A DNA stretch of 64,000 nucleotides, from positions 547,513-611,512 of the forward strand of contig NZ_JH379027.1 in the NCBI RefSeq assembly GCF_000235505.1. Direction: 5' to 3'. Within the stretch, counting starts at the first letter, position 1. Each line of letters starts with the position of its first letter. Under the pieces are notes generated by a model, which saw nothing but the letters and a program-made list of their open reading frames with translations, ran no database searches and was not told the origin of the DNA. The DNA comes from Hungatella hathewayi WAL-18680. GTDB lineage: Bacteria > Bacillota > Clostridia > Lachnospirales > Lachnospiraceae. The translations under genes and the position numbers were made by a program. This document shows positions 1 to 9,373 of the stretch, in pieces.

Positions 1-143
1 AGCAGAGGGAGGCGCTGAGAGCGTATCTCTCCCTGCCATGCCAGCGGCTTCGGGGGCGGATGAAGACGGTGAGGCGGTATCATTTTTACAAAAGCTCCCG
101 GATTCAGACTGCGGCCATGTGTTTTACCATACCGAGGCGGTAG
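1..143 (+). CDS. C-terminal end of an unidentified gene (partial)
   Basis: A frame starting at base 3 stays open for 46 codons and ends at TAG 141-143. Its third codon positions are G/C-rich like the genes that follow, and the product is basic (many Arg and Lys), as at the tail of a glycosyltransferase or membrane-associated enzyme. The frame starting at base 2 is also open, to TGA 200-202, but its codon use is less typical, so the choice between the two is uncertain. The remainder of the gene lies outside the window and no family can be named. Confidence 0.35.
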   Translation, partial: QREALRAYLSLPCQRLRGRMKTVRRYHFYKSSRIQTAAMCFTIPRR

Positions 144-235
144 GGGCGCCGGCCAGGAAACATGTGCCAATCAGGAACATCACGCCAATAGAAATAATAT
201 GACAAGCAGCAACGCACAGAGAAAGGAGTCACAGG

Positions 236-1222
236 ATGAATATTCTATATGCGTCGAATGACGGTTATGCGAGACATCTGGGAGTGTCACTGTATTCACT
301 TCTGGAACATCATAGAGATACGGAGAACATTACCATCTACCTGCTGTCTGTCAACATGTCGGCTGAGAACCAGGGGCGGCTTCAGGAAATAGCCGGTCAG
401 TTTGGGCGGAAGCTGGTGGCAGTGGAGATGGGGGACTTGAAAGAGCGGTTCCATGGCTCCGTGGACACCAGGGGATTTGATATCAGCGCCATGACCCGGC
501 TGTTTGCGGCGGATGTGCTGCCGGAGACGGTGGATAAGATTCTCTATCTGGACTGCGATACCGTGATTCTGGGGAATCTGGAGCCGCTGTGGCGGATGGA
601 GTTTGGAACTGCCCTGGTGGGCATGGTGCCGGAGCCCACGGTCTATGAGGAGATGAAGGCCTCCATCGATTTGAAAAAGGATGCCCCCTACTATAACTCC
701 GGAGTCCTTCTGATGAATCTGAAGGGCTGGCGGGAGGAGAAGGTGTCGGAGAAGCTGCTGGCCTATTATGCAGCGAAGGGCGGTAATCTCTTTGCCTGTG
801 ACCAGGATACGTTAAACGGCGCATTGAGGGGAAGAATCATGACGCTGTCTCCCAAATATAATTTCTTCACCAACTATCGGTATTTCCGATATGAGACTCT
901 GGCAGGGCTGAACGCCAGCTATGAGGCGGTGGGAAAGCAGGAGTATGAGGCGGCCAGACGCCATCCGGTTGTCATCCACTACGCGGGGGATGAGCGGCCG
1001 TGGATTGCGGGGAACCGGAATCATTACCGGAAGTATTATGAGATTTACTTGTCCCGGACCCCCTGGAAGGGAACGCCGAAGGAGACGGGGAAAGAACTCT
1101 ATATGATGGTATACTGGGGGATGAACCACGTCACCTGGCTGTGTCCACCGGTCCGCATGTGGATCAGCAGGCGGTTTGGGATGAAGGTGATTGATTCGAG
1201 AAAGAAAGAGAAAAAGAGATAA
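236..1222 (+). CDS. GT8 family glycosyltransferase
   Basis: This 328-residue protein looks like a cytosolic retaining glycosyltransferase of family GT8 (LgtC/GspA type), which moves a hexose from a nucleotide sugar to a glycan or lipid acceptor. The N-terminus MNILYASNDGYARHLGVSL is the usual GT8 opening. The metal-binding DxD is seen as LDCDT, with D106 and D108. A late HYAGDERPW segment (H248) matches the C-terminal metal-ligand motif of the family (HxxGxxKPW). Length is normal for GT8. The start has AAAGGAG at 222-228 seven bases upstream. The next glycosyltransferase follows within 5 bases, so the two are probably co-transcribed. Sugar and acceptor cannot be read from the sequence. Confidence 0.88.
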   Translation: MNILYASNDGYARHLGVSLYSLLEHHRDTENITIYLLSVNMSAENQGRLQEIAGQFGRKLVAVEMGDLKERFHGSVDTRGFDISAMTRLFAADVLPETVDKILYLDCDTVILGNLEPLWRMEFGTALVGMVPEPTVYEEMKASIDLKKDAPYYNSGVLLMNLKGWREEKVSEKLLAYYAAKGGNLFACDQDTLNGALRGRIMTLSPKYNFFTNYRYFRYETLAGLNASYEAVGKQEYEAARRHPVVIHYAGDERPWIAGNRNHYRKYYEIYLSRTPWKGTPKETGKELYMMVYWGMNHVTWLCPPVRMWISRRFGMKVIDSRKKEKKR

Positions 1223-1226
1223 CGTC

Positions 1227-2099
1227 ATGAGTCTGATGAAGATAAATTGTGTGATACTGAATTATAATGACGCGGATACCACGGGGAAGCTGGTACGGCA
1301 GATACGGGAGTATGACAGTCTGAATCAGATTGTGGTGGTGGACAACGCCTCCACGGATGATTCGGCAGAGCGGCTGAAGGAACTGGAGGACGAGAAGGTG
1401 GTGGTGCTGGCGGCGGAGTCCAACCGGGGCTACGGGGCCGGAAACAATCTGGGGGTAGAATACTCGTTTCAAATCAGCGGAGCCACCCATGTGATTATTG
1501 CCAATCCGGACACCTCCTTCACGGAGAACTGCATCCTGGGAATGAGCAAGGTCTTCTATCATGCCCCCGATGTGGGGGTGGTGGCGGCCACCATGGAGGA
1601 CGCCGTGTACGGTACCCATCGAAACGGCTGGCCCCTGCGGAGTTTTACGAAGGAACTGCTGTCCATGGGGCCTGTCAGCCGGCGGCTGTTCGGGCGTCTG
1701 CTGGAATACCCGGAATCTTACTATCAGGATAAAACGGCCGTCTATGTGGACGCGGTCCACGGCTCCATGCTGATGGTGGACGGCGCTGTCTTCACGGACT
1801 GCGGCGGTTATGACGAGAATATCTTTCTGTACCAGGAGGAAGCGGTGCTTGGCTGGAAGATGAAACAGGCCGGCTACCGCACGGTCCTTCTTTTAAATTG
1901 CCGTTACCTCCACGAACATTCCGTCAGCATCGGCAAAACCTACCAGAGCCAGATTGCCAGACAACAGCTGCGCCACGACAGCACCATGTACTATTTCAAG
2001 CATTATCTTCACATCAACCGGCTCCAGGAATGGATAGCCAGGGCTTGGTTTTGGGTGATTTTATTGGAGATTCGGGTGGCAGGAATGGTGTTTCATTGA
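1227..2099 (+). CDS. GT2 family glycosyltransferase (rhamnosyltransferase-like)
   Basis: A 290-residue inverting glycosyltransferase with a GT-A fold. The opening CVILNYNDADTT and the VVVDNASTDDS block bind the nucleotide, and ANPDTSF carries the acidic metal site. The later EEAVLGWKMKQAGYR block with a following histidine matches the WbbL/rhamnosyltransferase-like branch of GT2. An in-frame ATG at 1191 would add 12 highly basic residues and overlap the upstream gene. ATG 1227, directly after the previous stop, is the more likely start. It probably adds a deoxyhexose or hexose to the surface glycan. The gene ends just before a strong convergent terminator. Confidence 0.85.
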   Translation: MSLMKINCVILNYNDADTTGKLVRQIREYDSLNQIVVVDNASTDDSAERLKELEDEKVVVLAAESNRGYGAGNNLGVEYSFQISGATHVIIANPDTSFTENCILGMSKVFYHAPDVGVVAATMEDAVYGTHRNGWPLRSFTKELLSMGPVSRRLFGRLLEYPESYYQDKTAVYVDAVHGSMLMVDGAVFTDCGGYDENIFLYQEEAVLGWKMKQAGYRTVLLLNCRYLHEHSVSIGKTYQSQIARQQLRHDSTMYYFKHYLHINRLQEWIARAWFWVILLEIRVAGMVFH

Positions 2100-2115
2100 A
2101 TATGGAGACAAAAAG

Positions 2116-2141
2116 AAAACCGGAGGCTGTCCTCCGGTTTT
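2116..2141. terminator. Bidirectional intrinsic terminator
   Basis: An 11-bp perfect stem (2116-2126 pairing with 2131-2141) with a 4-base loop has A-rich sequence on one side and T-rich on the other. It can stop both the + strand glycosyltransferase and the - strand L,D-transpeptidase, which converge here. Confidence 0.85.
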
Positions 2142-2159
2142 CCTGTTATGTAAGATTGC

Positions 2160-3701
2160 TTATTGTGCCTGAGCCATAATCGCTGCTGTGGCGGCTGCAA
2201 TGCCCTCCGGCGTCGCATTGACGTCTGTCGGGTCCCAATTCTGTGCGAATGGTATCTCGGCAGCAATGACCGGACGTTCATAAGGTCCGGGTGTGTAATC
2301 ATTGTACACGACTACCGTTGTTCCAACCGGGCAGTTGTCATAAATCCACTTGGCATCCCGGCTCAGCAGTCGGATACATCCGGCGGAGCGGGCCACGCCC
2401 ATGTGGTTGTAGGTACTTGCCCATGCGGTATAGGTGTCCGGTCTGTCATAGATGATGGAGTGCATCAGGAAGGACAATCCCTTGCCAAGGCGGGTAGCGT
2501 ACTGTGCGTACACGCCGCTGTTCATCAGACGCCAGCGGTATTTCTCCGGTGTGGAGAAGGTGCCAAGGGGGGTGTCATCTCCTGTGGACACTAAAAATGT
2601 CTTCAACGGGATAATAAATCCGTTGCCGCCGTCTCTGACATAGACGGTCATGCAGTTCATCTCTTTGTTAATCTTAATCTGGTAAGGTCCTTTCGCGCCG
2701 ATAATCGGTTCCAAATCCTGTACCAGTTTTCCATCCTCCGCAAAATAATATTTGTACCCGTCAAGATACTGCCATCCGGTCACCGGATTGGAATCCACGA
2801 AGTAGTAACGGTCCATGTCGTCCCAGCCCCATCCCGTAAAGTTGGAGCCATCGCCGTGAATATAGCGGAGTGCGCCGTCAATGTTCTGGATGCCATCGGC
2901 ATGTGCGGAAACAACCGGGTTCGCCGTGCGGTAAGGGAAAGCGTCTCCCTTGGCGAAGCAGGACATACGAAGACCTGTCAGCGCCAGCCCCTGGTTCATG
3001 GTTCCGGCTGTGCGGCCGTTCATGGCCCAGTCGGTCTCTTTCCCGTTGTTGAGAGTGGTGGTGTAATAAACATCATAGTCGTTATGTACCGGTCCGCTGA
3101 GGCGAATCTGAACGGCCTCAATCGGCGCCCACTGGGAATCCTCCAGAGTTGTAATGGTGGTCTGCTGACCGTTCATGGCCCATGGAGTCCATCCGCCTGC
3201 GGATGTGTAGGCACGGTAGTGGACATTACCGATAATCTCTGTCAGGAAAATGGAGATAGAGATAAAGGTTGTCCCCTCATTGTATATCTGCTCGTCGTTG
3301 ACAAATGCTCTTGACCACTGCCCGTTCTGCAACAGGACCGTTGTCTGAAGATGAGGCAGACGCTTCGGCACGTTCATAGGATTGTTGGCCTGGGCGGCAG
3401 CTTCTGCGGCGGCCGCGGCGGCTTCCTCTGCCACATCGGCGGCAGCTTCCGCATTGCGGGCTTCCCCGTCCTCTCCGGCAGCAGCCTGGGTTCCTGTATT
3501 CTGACTGCCTGTATCCTGGCCAGCAGTGTTGGCATCGGACTGAGCATTGGCTCCGGTGTCAGCGGTATTATTCTGCGTCTGTTCCTGATATTGGACACCG
3601 GGACCGGAATCGGATGAACCTGCGAATGCAGGTACTGCGCTGCCAGCCACCATCACCGTTGTCAGAAGCAGGGCGAAACAATATCTTAATGACTTATTCA
3701 T
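2160..3701 (-). CDS. Secreted L,D-transpeptidase (YkuD) with wall-binding repeats
   Basis: A 513-residue exported enzyme predicted to cross-link or anchor to peptidoglycan. A signal peptide ending near AVPAFAG covers about residues 1-28. An Ala/Gln/Asn-rich linker follows to about 110. About residues 130-260 hold G-W-rich segments (GWTPWAMNG and DWAMNG) like clostridial ChW repeats. About 285-325 holds aromatic choline-binding-like repeats (TGWGWDDMDRYYF, GYKYYF). The YkuD catalytic domain spans about 335-475, with HSIIYD and the ARSAGCIRL motif whose Cys near residue 442 is the expected nucleophile. AGGAGG precedes the start. It is transcribed against the polysaccharide genes and so is a separate unit. 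Substrate preference is inferred from the family only. Confidence 0.9.
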   Translation of the reverse strand: MNKSLRYCFALLLTTVMVAGSAVPAFAGSSDSGPGVQYQEQTQNNTADTGANAQSDANTAGQDTGSQNTGTQAAAGEDGEARNAEAAADVAEEAAAAAAEAAAQANNPMNVPKRLPHLQTTVLLQNGQWSRAFVNDEQIYNEGTTFISISIFLTEIIGNVHYRAYTSAGGWTPWAMNGQQTTITTLEDSQWAPIEAVQIRLSGPVHNDYDVYYTTTLNNGKETDWAMNGRTAGTMNQGLALTGLRMSCFAKGDAFPYRTANPVVSAHADGIQNIDGALRYIHGDGSNFTGWGWDDMDRYYFVDSNPVTGWQYLDGYKYYFAEDGKLVQDLEPIIGAKGPYQIKINKEMNCMTVYVRDGGNGFIIPLKTFLVSTGDDTPLGTFSTPEKYRWRLMNSGVYAQYATRLGKGLSFLMHSIIYDRPDTYTAWASTYNHMGVARSAGCIRLLSRDAKWIYDNCPVGTTVVVYNDYTPGPYERPVIAAEIPFAQNWDPTDVNATPEGIAAATAAIMAQAQ

Positions 3702-3855
3702 GGATAGTTCCTCCTACATTAAATACTTACCATGCTAATCTATCACATTTGTGGGGAAAATGCTATATATGATTTACAATTTATGGCTGTTATTGTAAAA
3801 TGAAAGGTAATGGCAAGAAAAAAGTAAGGATTTTGTGGGAAAAGTGGGAGAAGGC

Positions 3856-4833
3856 ATGAATCAGGGAAAACAGGAAATCATGGTCAGTATCTGCTGCATT
3901 ACCTATAATCAGGAGTCCTATATCAGGGATGCGCTGGACGGTTTTCTGAAACAGGAGACGGATTTTGCATACGAGGTTTTGATTCATGACGATGCATCCA
4001 CGGACAAGACCGGGGAGATTATCAGGGAGTATGCGAAGCGTTATCCTGAGGTGATAAAACCCATTCTCCAGACGGAGAACCAGTATTCCAAAGGGTTTAC
4101 CAATATCAGCGGGACTTTTAATTTCCCCAGAGCGGCAGGGCGGTATGTCGCCATGTGCGAGGGGGATGACTACTGGACGGATGGGAAGAAGCTGCAGCTG
4201 CAGGTGGATTATATGGAGAGCCATCCGGACTGCGCCCTGTGTTTCCACAGCGCCGAGGTGGAGGTGCTGGAGCGGGCCATCACGGAGCGGGCTATGCGGC
4301 CCTACCGGGGGGACAAAACGGTCAGCCCGGAGGAGATTATCGGGAAACGTTCCGGTTATCCGACGGCGTCTCTTCTGTTTCGGACGGAGATGGTGAGGAA
4401 TCTGCCGGAGTTTTATGTAAATGCGCCCATTGCCGACATTCCGCTGCAATTGCTGGCGGCGGCCAGAGGGTACGGGTACTATATGGACCGGCCCATGTGT
4501 GTGTACCGGCTGGGGGGAGCCGTGTCCTGGACATCCATGATGAAACAGGGCGATTATGAGGAAAAGCAGAGAAGGTATTTTACCCAGATGGAGGAAATGT
4601 ACCGGGGATTTGACCGGGAAAGCGGCGGCAGATTTCATGAAGCTGTGGAACGGGCAATAAAACGCCTTTATTTCCTGACACAGGTGAATACCAGACATTA
4701 TGATATCGTTCTCGCAAAAGAAAACCGGGAATTTTACCGGGAGTTAAATGGGAGAACCAGATTTTTCATCCGGCTGGAGACGGGGATGCCGTGGCTGTAT
4801 CACTGGCTGCAGCGCCTGATGCACCGGGGATGA
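3856..4833 (+). CDS. GT2 family glycosyltransferase
   Basis: A 325-residue GT-A glycosyltransferase. The SICCITYNQESYI opening, IHDDASTDKT (nucleotide site) and CEGDDYWTD (metal-binding acidic block) identify a GT2 enzyme of the type common in Firmicute capsule loci. A GTG at 3835 is in frame, but ATG 3856 has a closer GGAGAAGG ribosome site and gives the usual GT2 N-terminus. It is the first + strand gene after the divergently read L,D-transpeptidase, so a promoter probably lies in 3702-3850, though I could not pick a convincing one. Donor and acceptor are unknown. Confidence 0.85.
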   Translation: MNQGKQEIMVSICCITYNQESYIRDALDGFLKQETDFAYEVLIHDDASTDKTGEIIREYAKRYPEVIKPILQTENQYSKGFTNISGTFNFPRAAGRYVAMCEGDDYWTDGKKLQLQVDYMESHPDCALCFHSAEVEVLERAITERAMRPYRGDKTVSPEEIIGKRSGYPTASLLFRTEMVRNLPEFYVNAPIADIPLQLLAAARGYGYYMDRPMCVYRLGGAVSWTSMMKQGDYEEKQRRYFTQMEEMYRGFDRESGGRFHEAVERAIKRLYFLTQVNTRHYDIVLAKENREFYRELNGRTRFFIRLETGMPWLYHWLQRLMHRG

Positions 4834-4889
4834 AACGAGACGGGATATGCGGCCGGGCGGCGGCTATCCTGATAGTGAGGACATGTTAA

Positions 4890-6338
4890 GTGGCAGAATC
4901 AGATATGAAGAGCAAGGTCGCCCACGGCCTGTTTTGGAAGCTGTTGGAAAATGGAGGCGCCCAGGGTGTGCAGTTTGTGATTGCCATCATCCTGGCCCGT
5001 CTGCTGACTCCGGCGGAGTATGGCGTGGTCGGCATTATTATGATATTTATCACCATCGCCAATGTGGTGGTGCAGAATGGGTTCAGCACGGCGCTGATTC
5101 AGAAAAAGCAGGCGGACAGCACGGATTTTTCTTCGGTGTGTTATTTCAGCCTGTTTGTGGCGCTGGTGATGTATGTGCTTCTGTATTTCGCGGCGCCGTC
5201 CATTGCGGAGTTTTACCGGATTGAGGAACTGCGGGCCATTGTGCGGGTGCTGGCGGTGGTTCTGTTTCCGGGGGCGGTGATCTCGGTGCAGACGGCCTAT
5301 GTGTCCCGGAATATGGAGTTTAAGGGGCTGTTTTTCTCCACGCTGGCGGCTTCGCTGGTGTCGGGGCTTCTTAGTATCACCATGGCGTACCGGGGGCTTG
5401 GCGTCTGGGCTATGGTGGGGCAGCAGGTGGCGTACTATTTTGCGCTGATGCTGGTACTGTTCTTTACGGTATCCTGGAAGCCGAAGCTCTGTTTTGCGTT
5501 GGAGCGTGTGCAGGGAATGTTTGCGTTTGGCTGGAAGCTGCTGTGCGCCTCCCTTCTGGATACGATTTTTAATAATCTCTATGGACTTTTGATAGGAAAG
5601 ATCTATAATGAAGAATTGCTTGGAAGTTATAACCGGGGGGAGCAGTTCCCGAAGCTGATAGCGTCCAATCTCGGCGCGGCGATTCAGGCGGTGCTTCTGC
5701 CTGCATTTTCGGCGAGACAGGATGATATCGGGCTGGTGCGGCAGATGGTGCGGCGGGCGATTCAGTTGAGTTCTTTTGCGGTGCTGCCCATGCTCATCGG
5801 ACTGTTTGCGGTGGGGGATAACCTGGTGCTGGCGCTTCTGGGAGAGCAGTGGCTGATTTGCGTGCCGTTTCTTCGGATTATGTGTATTTCCTACTGCTTC
5901 TGGCCGATTCATATCACGAATCTCCAGGCGATTAACGCGGTGGGGAGAAGTGATATTTTCCTGAAGCTGGAGATTGTGAAGAAGGCGCTGAGTGTGCTGG
6001 CGCTGGTAATTGGGATGCAGTACAGCGTCACGGTGATGGTGGGGCTGAAGGCGTTTCAGGATTTCCTGTGTACGTTTGTCAATGCGGCTCCCAATAAGAA
6101 GCTGCTGGGATACAGCATTACCCACCAGTGGATGGATGTGATGCCGTCGGCGGCGCTGTCGGTGGTGATGGGCGTGGCCGTGTGGTTTGTGGGCAGGCTG
6201 ATGCCGGGAGTGAATGTGTGGCTGACGCTGGTTGTGCAGATTGGGTGCGGCGTGGCGGTGTATGCCGGGCTGGCCTGGTTGTTTAAGATGGAGAGTTTCC
6301 GATATCTTTGCGAGATGGTGAGACGCCGGAGAGAATAG
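4890..6338 (+). CDS. Polysaccharide flippase (Wzx/TuaB-like, MOP superfamily)
   Basis: This 482-residue polytopic membrane protein has about twelve to fourteen hydrophobic segments. The N-terminal pattern GLFWKLLENGGAQ followed by ARLLTPAEYGVVG is typical of the polysaccharide transport branch of the MOP exporters (WzxC/TuaB). Such proteins flip lipid-linked glycan repeats across the membrane. GTG 4890 has a GAGGA site about nine bases upstream and is preferred; ATG 4905 is the alternative. A second flippase-like gene (9374-10705) and an ABC exporter (13748-15894) lie in the same locus, so more than one export route, or separate glycans, may be present. Confidence 0.88.
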   Translation: MAESDMKSKVAHGLFWKLLENGGAQGVQFVIAIILARLLTPAEYGVVGIIMIFITIANVVVQNGFSTALIQKKQADSTDFSSVCYFSLFVALVMYVLLYFAAPSIAEFYRIEELRAIVRVLAVVLFPGAVISVQTAYVSRNMEFKGLFFSTLAASLVSGLLSITMAYRGLGVWAMVGQQVAYYFALMLVLFFTVSWKPKLCFALERVQGMFAFGWKLLCASLLDTIFNNLYGLLIGKIYNEELLGSYNRGEQFPKLIASNLGAAIQAVLLPAFSARQDDIGLVRQMVRRAIQLSSFAVLPMLIGLFAVGDNLVLALLGEQWLICVPFLRIMCISYCFWPIHITNLQAINAVGRSDIFLKLEIVKKALSVLALVIGMQYSVTVMVGLKAFQDFLCTFVNAAPNKKLLGYSITHQWMDVMPSAALSVVMGVAVWFVGRLMPGVNVWLTLVVQIGCGVAVYAGLAWLFKMESFRYLCEMVRRRRE

Positions 6339-6397
6339 ACGGTGCTGTGGCTGGAAAGGCTGGCAGATAGATGAAGACGCCGGCAGGAGGTAGATGA

Positions 6398-7423
6398 TTG
6401 AAGACAATCCTTGTGACCGCGATTGGGTCATTTTCCGCGGGAGCGGTGATAGAGACGTATCGGAGAGAGGGATACCGGGTGGTTGGATGTGATATTTATC
6501 CGGCCCAGTGGGTGGTGAACTCCCAGGACGTGGAGGCGTTTTATCAGGCGCCTTACGCAACTTGCAGAGAGACATATGTTGAGTTTATCAGGCAGGTATG
6601 CGAGAAAGAAAATGTTGATTATGTGGTACCACTGACGGATGTGGAAGTGGATGTGTTCACGGAACTGGACAGGGATGCACTGGGGGCACGGGTGTGCATC
6701 TCCGGGCCGGAGGCCATTGGACTGTGCCGTGATAAATATAAAATGGAGCAGTTTTTAAAGCCCCTTGGCATCTGCCAGACCATTCCGGGGCAGCTGCTGT
6801 CGGAGACGGATGTGGAGCTTCTTAAATATCCGGTGGTAGTGAAGCCGTGTAATGGCAGGAGCAGCCAGGGACTCCGGATGGTGGAAAACCGGGAGCAGAT
6901 GGAGCAGGTCCTTAGAGAGTGCGGGCCGGAGGCGGAGCGTTATCTGGTTCAGCCGAAGATGGATGGTTTTGTCGTCACCGTGGATGTGGTAAGAGAGCCA
7001 GGAACCGGGCGGACCGTGTGTCTGCCGAGACGGGAACTGCTGCGGACGCTGAACGGGGCCGGAACCTCGGTCTATGTGTTCCGGGAGGAACGGCTGGAGA
7101 GCCAGTGCCGGAAGATTGCGGAGGCCATCGGAGTGGAAGGCTGTGTGAATCTGGAGTTTGTGGAAGTGGTGGAGTCGGACGAAGAAAAGACCGGATGCGG
7201 CAATTCCCTGGCAGAATCAGGTCAGGAGGCAGACAACAACCGGACCTGGTATTTCCTGGAATGCAACCCAAGATTTGCCGGCGGGGTGGCATTTTCCTGC
7301 GTGGCGGGTTATGATATGGTCAGGAACCATATGCGGTGCTTTGAGGGAAAACCCATCGACGAGATGGGAGCGGTTGAATCCCAGTACATTGCCCGCAGAT
7401 ACCAGGAATATGTGATGAAATAG
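6398..7423 (+). CDS. ATP-grasp domain ligase (CarB/PylC-like)
   Basis: A 341-residue ATP-grasp protein. The N-terminal pre-ATP-grasp Rossmann part opens ILVTAIGSFSAGAVIE and contains YVVPLTDVE. The ATP-grasp core has YPVVVKPCNGRSSQGL (phosphate-binding loop) and later FLECNPRFAGG (metal-binding acidic and Asn residues). Enzymes of this class form an amide or related bond by acyl-phosphate chemistry. TTG 6398 is chosen because AGGAGG at 6385-6390 is spaced correctly and the alternative ATG at 6394 is out of frame. It sits directly before a sugar aminotransferase, so it may acylate the amino sugar made by that enzyme. That role is inference. Confidence 0.82.
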   Translation: MKTILVTAIGSFSAGAVIETYRREGYRVVGCDIYPAQWVVNSQDVEAFYQAPYATCRETYVEFIRQVCEKENVDYVVPLTDVEVDVFTELDRDALGARVCISGPEAIGLCRDKYKMEQFLKPLGICQTIPGQLLSETDVELLKYPVVVKPCNGRSSQGLRMVENREQMEQVLRECGPEAERYLVQPKMDGFVVTVDVVREPGTGRTVCLPRRELLRTLNGAGTSVYVFREERLESQCRKIAEAIGVEGCVNLEFVEVVESDEEKTGCGNSLAESGQEADNNRTWYFLECNPRFAGGVAFSCVAGYDMVRNHMRCFEGKPIDEMGAVESQYIARRYQEYVMK

Positions 7424-7464
7424 TTGGGAATAGTCGGAATAGGACAGTAAAGAAGGTAAAACAG

Positions 7465-8574
7465 ATGAAAAAGCATGAGAATCCGATACTGGTGACGCGC
7501 TCGTCACTGCCGCCGCTTGAAGAGTACACGAAAATGCTGGAGCCGCTGTGGGAGAGCGCCTGGCTGACCAATATGGGGGCTTACCATGAGCAGTTTCGGG
7601 AGGAATTAAAGTCATATTTAGGAGTTTCCCAGCTGGAACTGTTTGTCAACGGACATATGGCGCTGGAGCTGGCGATTCAGGCTATGGGGCTTAAGGGTGA
7701 AGTGATTACGACGCCGTTCAGCTTCGCGTCGACCACCCATGCCATTGTGAGAAATGGGCTGGAGCCGGTGTTCTGTGATATCAATCCGGAGGATTACACC
7801 ATGGATGTGGACCAGCTGGAAAGCCTGATTACGGAGAAAACCTCAGCGATTGTGCCGGTTCACGTGTATGGCAATCTCTGTGATGTGGAGCGGATTCAGG
7901 AGATTGCCGACAGGCATCACCTGAAAGTGATTTACGACGCGGCACACACCTTCGGGGAGGCGTTTGACGGCGTTGGCGTGGGAAAGTTTGGGGATGCTTC
8001 CATGTTCAGTTTTCATGCGACGAAGGTATTTCACAGCATTGAAGGCGGGGCGGTGGCGTTTCGGGAACCGGAGATGGCGGACCTGCTGTACCAGCTGAAG
8101 AATTTTGGAATTACCGGCTATGAGTCGGTGGAATATGTGGGCGCCAATGGGAAGATGAACGAGTTCCAGGCGGCCATGGGAATCTGCAATCTGAGACATG
8201 TGGATGAGGAGATTGCAAAGAGAAAGGTTATTATGGAGCGGTACCGGGAGCGGCTTTGCGGGATAGAAGGCATTCATATGACCAGGGAGAATCCCAGAGT
8301 GAAATACAATTATGCCTACATGCCGGTGGTATTTGACGGATACCGGTTGGACCGGGACCAGGTGTTTGACGCGCTGAAGGAGTGGAATATTATTCCCAGA
8401 AAATATTTCTATCCGTGTATTAATGCCTATGACTGCTACAAAGACAGGTTTGACGAAAACGACACGCCGGTGGCGAAACGGATATCCGAACAGGTGCTGA
8501 CTCTGCCGCTTTATGCGGATTTACCCCTGGAGATTGTGGATGAAATCTGTGACGTGATAATCGGCCTTGGATAA
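7465..8574 (+). CDS. DegT/DnrJ/EryC1/StrS-type sugar aminotransferase
   Basis: A 369-residue PLP enzyme of the sugar aminotransferase family, which converts a nucleotide keto-sugar to an amino sugar. Visible markers are the NGHMALELAIQAMGL cofactor-phosphate region, TTPFSFASTTHA, DAAHTFGE (Asp binding the pyridine nitrogen) and FHATKVFHSIEGG with the Schiff-base lysine at residue 187. Full family length, with no sign of damage. It follows the ATP-grasp ligase and precedes a GT2 enzyme. No dedicated 4,6-dehydratase for its substrate is seen next to it, so the keto-sugar may come from elsewhere in the genome. Confidence 0.93.
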   Translation: MKKHENPILVTRSSLPPLEEYTKMLEPLWESAWLTNMGAYHEQFREELKSYLGVSQLELFVNGHMALELAIQAMGLKGEVITTPFSFASTTHAIVRNGLEPVFCDINPEDYTMDVDQLESLITEKTSAIVPVHVYGNLCDVERIQEIADRHHLKVIYDAAHTFGEAFDGVGVGKFGDASMFSFHATKVFHSIEGGAVAFREPEMADLLYQLKNFGITGYESVEYVGANGKMNEFQAAMGICNLRHVDEEIAKRKVIMERYRERLCGIEGIHMTRENPRVKYNYAYMPVVFDGYRLDRDQVFDALKEWNIIPRKYFYPCINAYDCYKDRFDENDTPVAKRISEQVLTLPLYADLPLEIVDEICDVIIGLG

Positions 8575-8634
8575 CGCCCGCAGGTAAGTTTTTCGGGTTA
8601 TTTCGGTAAATGATTGACGTATGGGAGAACATAT

Positions 8635-9327
8635 ATGGATAAAGTGCTGGTGATTATTCCGGCGTACAATGAGGAACAGAATATCGAGATGGTGGTGGAG
8701 GAGCTGATTGCCAAGCACCCGGAACTGGATTATGTGGTGATCAATGACGGCTCCACCGACAACACGGCCAGAATCTGCCGGGAAAAGGGATACAATCTGG
8801 TCAATCTTCCGGTGAATTTAGGGCTGGCGGGATGTTTCCAGACAGGGATGAAATATGCCTATCAGGAGGGCTATTCCTATGCCATCCAGTTTGACGGGGA
8901 CGGACAGCACCGGCCGGAATACATCGGGGATATGAGACGGAAAATGGAGGAAGGCTACGACATTGTCATCGGCTCCCGGTTTGTGGACAAGCCGAAGGAT
9001 TTCAGTATGCGGATGATAGGAAGCCGTCTGATCGCATCGGCGATCCGGCTGACCACGGGAGTGAGGGTGGCGGACCCGACTTCCGGCATGCGGATGTTCA
9101 ACAAAGAGATGATAAAAGAGTTTGCCCTGAGTTTAAACTATGGGCCGGAGCCGGATACCATATCGTACCTGCTGAAGCAGGGGGCGAAGGTGGCGGAGGT
9201 GCCGGTGGTGATAACCGAGAGGGCCGGCGGGGAGAGCTATTTGAAACCGATGGTGGCCGTGCGGTATATGGCCAGAATCCTGATATCGATTCTGCTGATA
9301 CAGAATTTCAGGAAACGGAGCCGGTGA
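8635..9327 (+). CDS. GT2 family glycosyltransferase (DPM1-like)
   Basis: A 230-residue glycosyltransferase resembling polyprenyl-phosphate mannosyl/glucosyl transferases. VLVIIPAYNEEQNI starts the GT-A domain, INDGSTDNT binds the nucleotide and FDGDGQHRPEY contains the DxD-type metal site. DPTSGMRMFN is also typical of the DPM1-like branch. The protein lacks the C-terminal membrane pair of GtrB. ATG 8635 with GGGAGA upstream is preferred over an in-frame TTG at 8614. Together with the DUF2304 protein at 11661 it matches the frequent pairing of a soluble DPM1-like enzyme with a small DUF2304 membrane partner. Confidence 0.88.
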   Translation: MDKVLVIIPAYNEEQNIEMVVEELIAKHPELDYVVINDGSTDNTARICREKGYNLVNLPVNLGLAGCFQTGMKYAYQEGYSYAIQFDGDGQHRPEYIGDMRRKMEEGYDIVIGSRFVDKPKDFSMRMIGSRLIASAIRLTTGVRVADPTSGMRMFNKEMIKEFALSLNYGPEPDTISYLLKQGAKVAEVPVVITERAGGESYLKPMVAVRYMARILISILLIQNFRKRSR

Positions 9328-9373
9328 GCCATGAAATGACATTACAATAGAGGACAGAGATTGAGGACGCTGC

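Noticed and set aside
4899-6575. Long open frame on the - strand opposite the flippase gene
   Set aside because: Its product is rich in His, Gln, Arg and Pro with no domain, as expected for the reverse of a GC-rich membrane protein gene. The + strand frame has clear family features.
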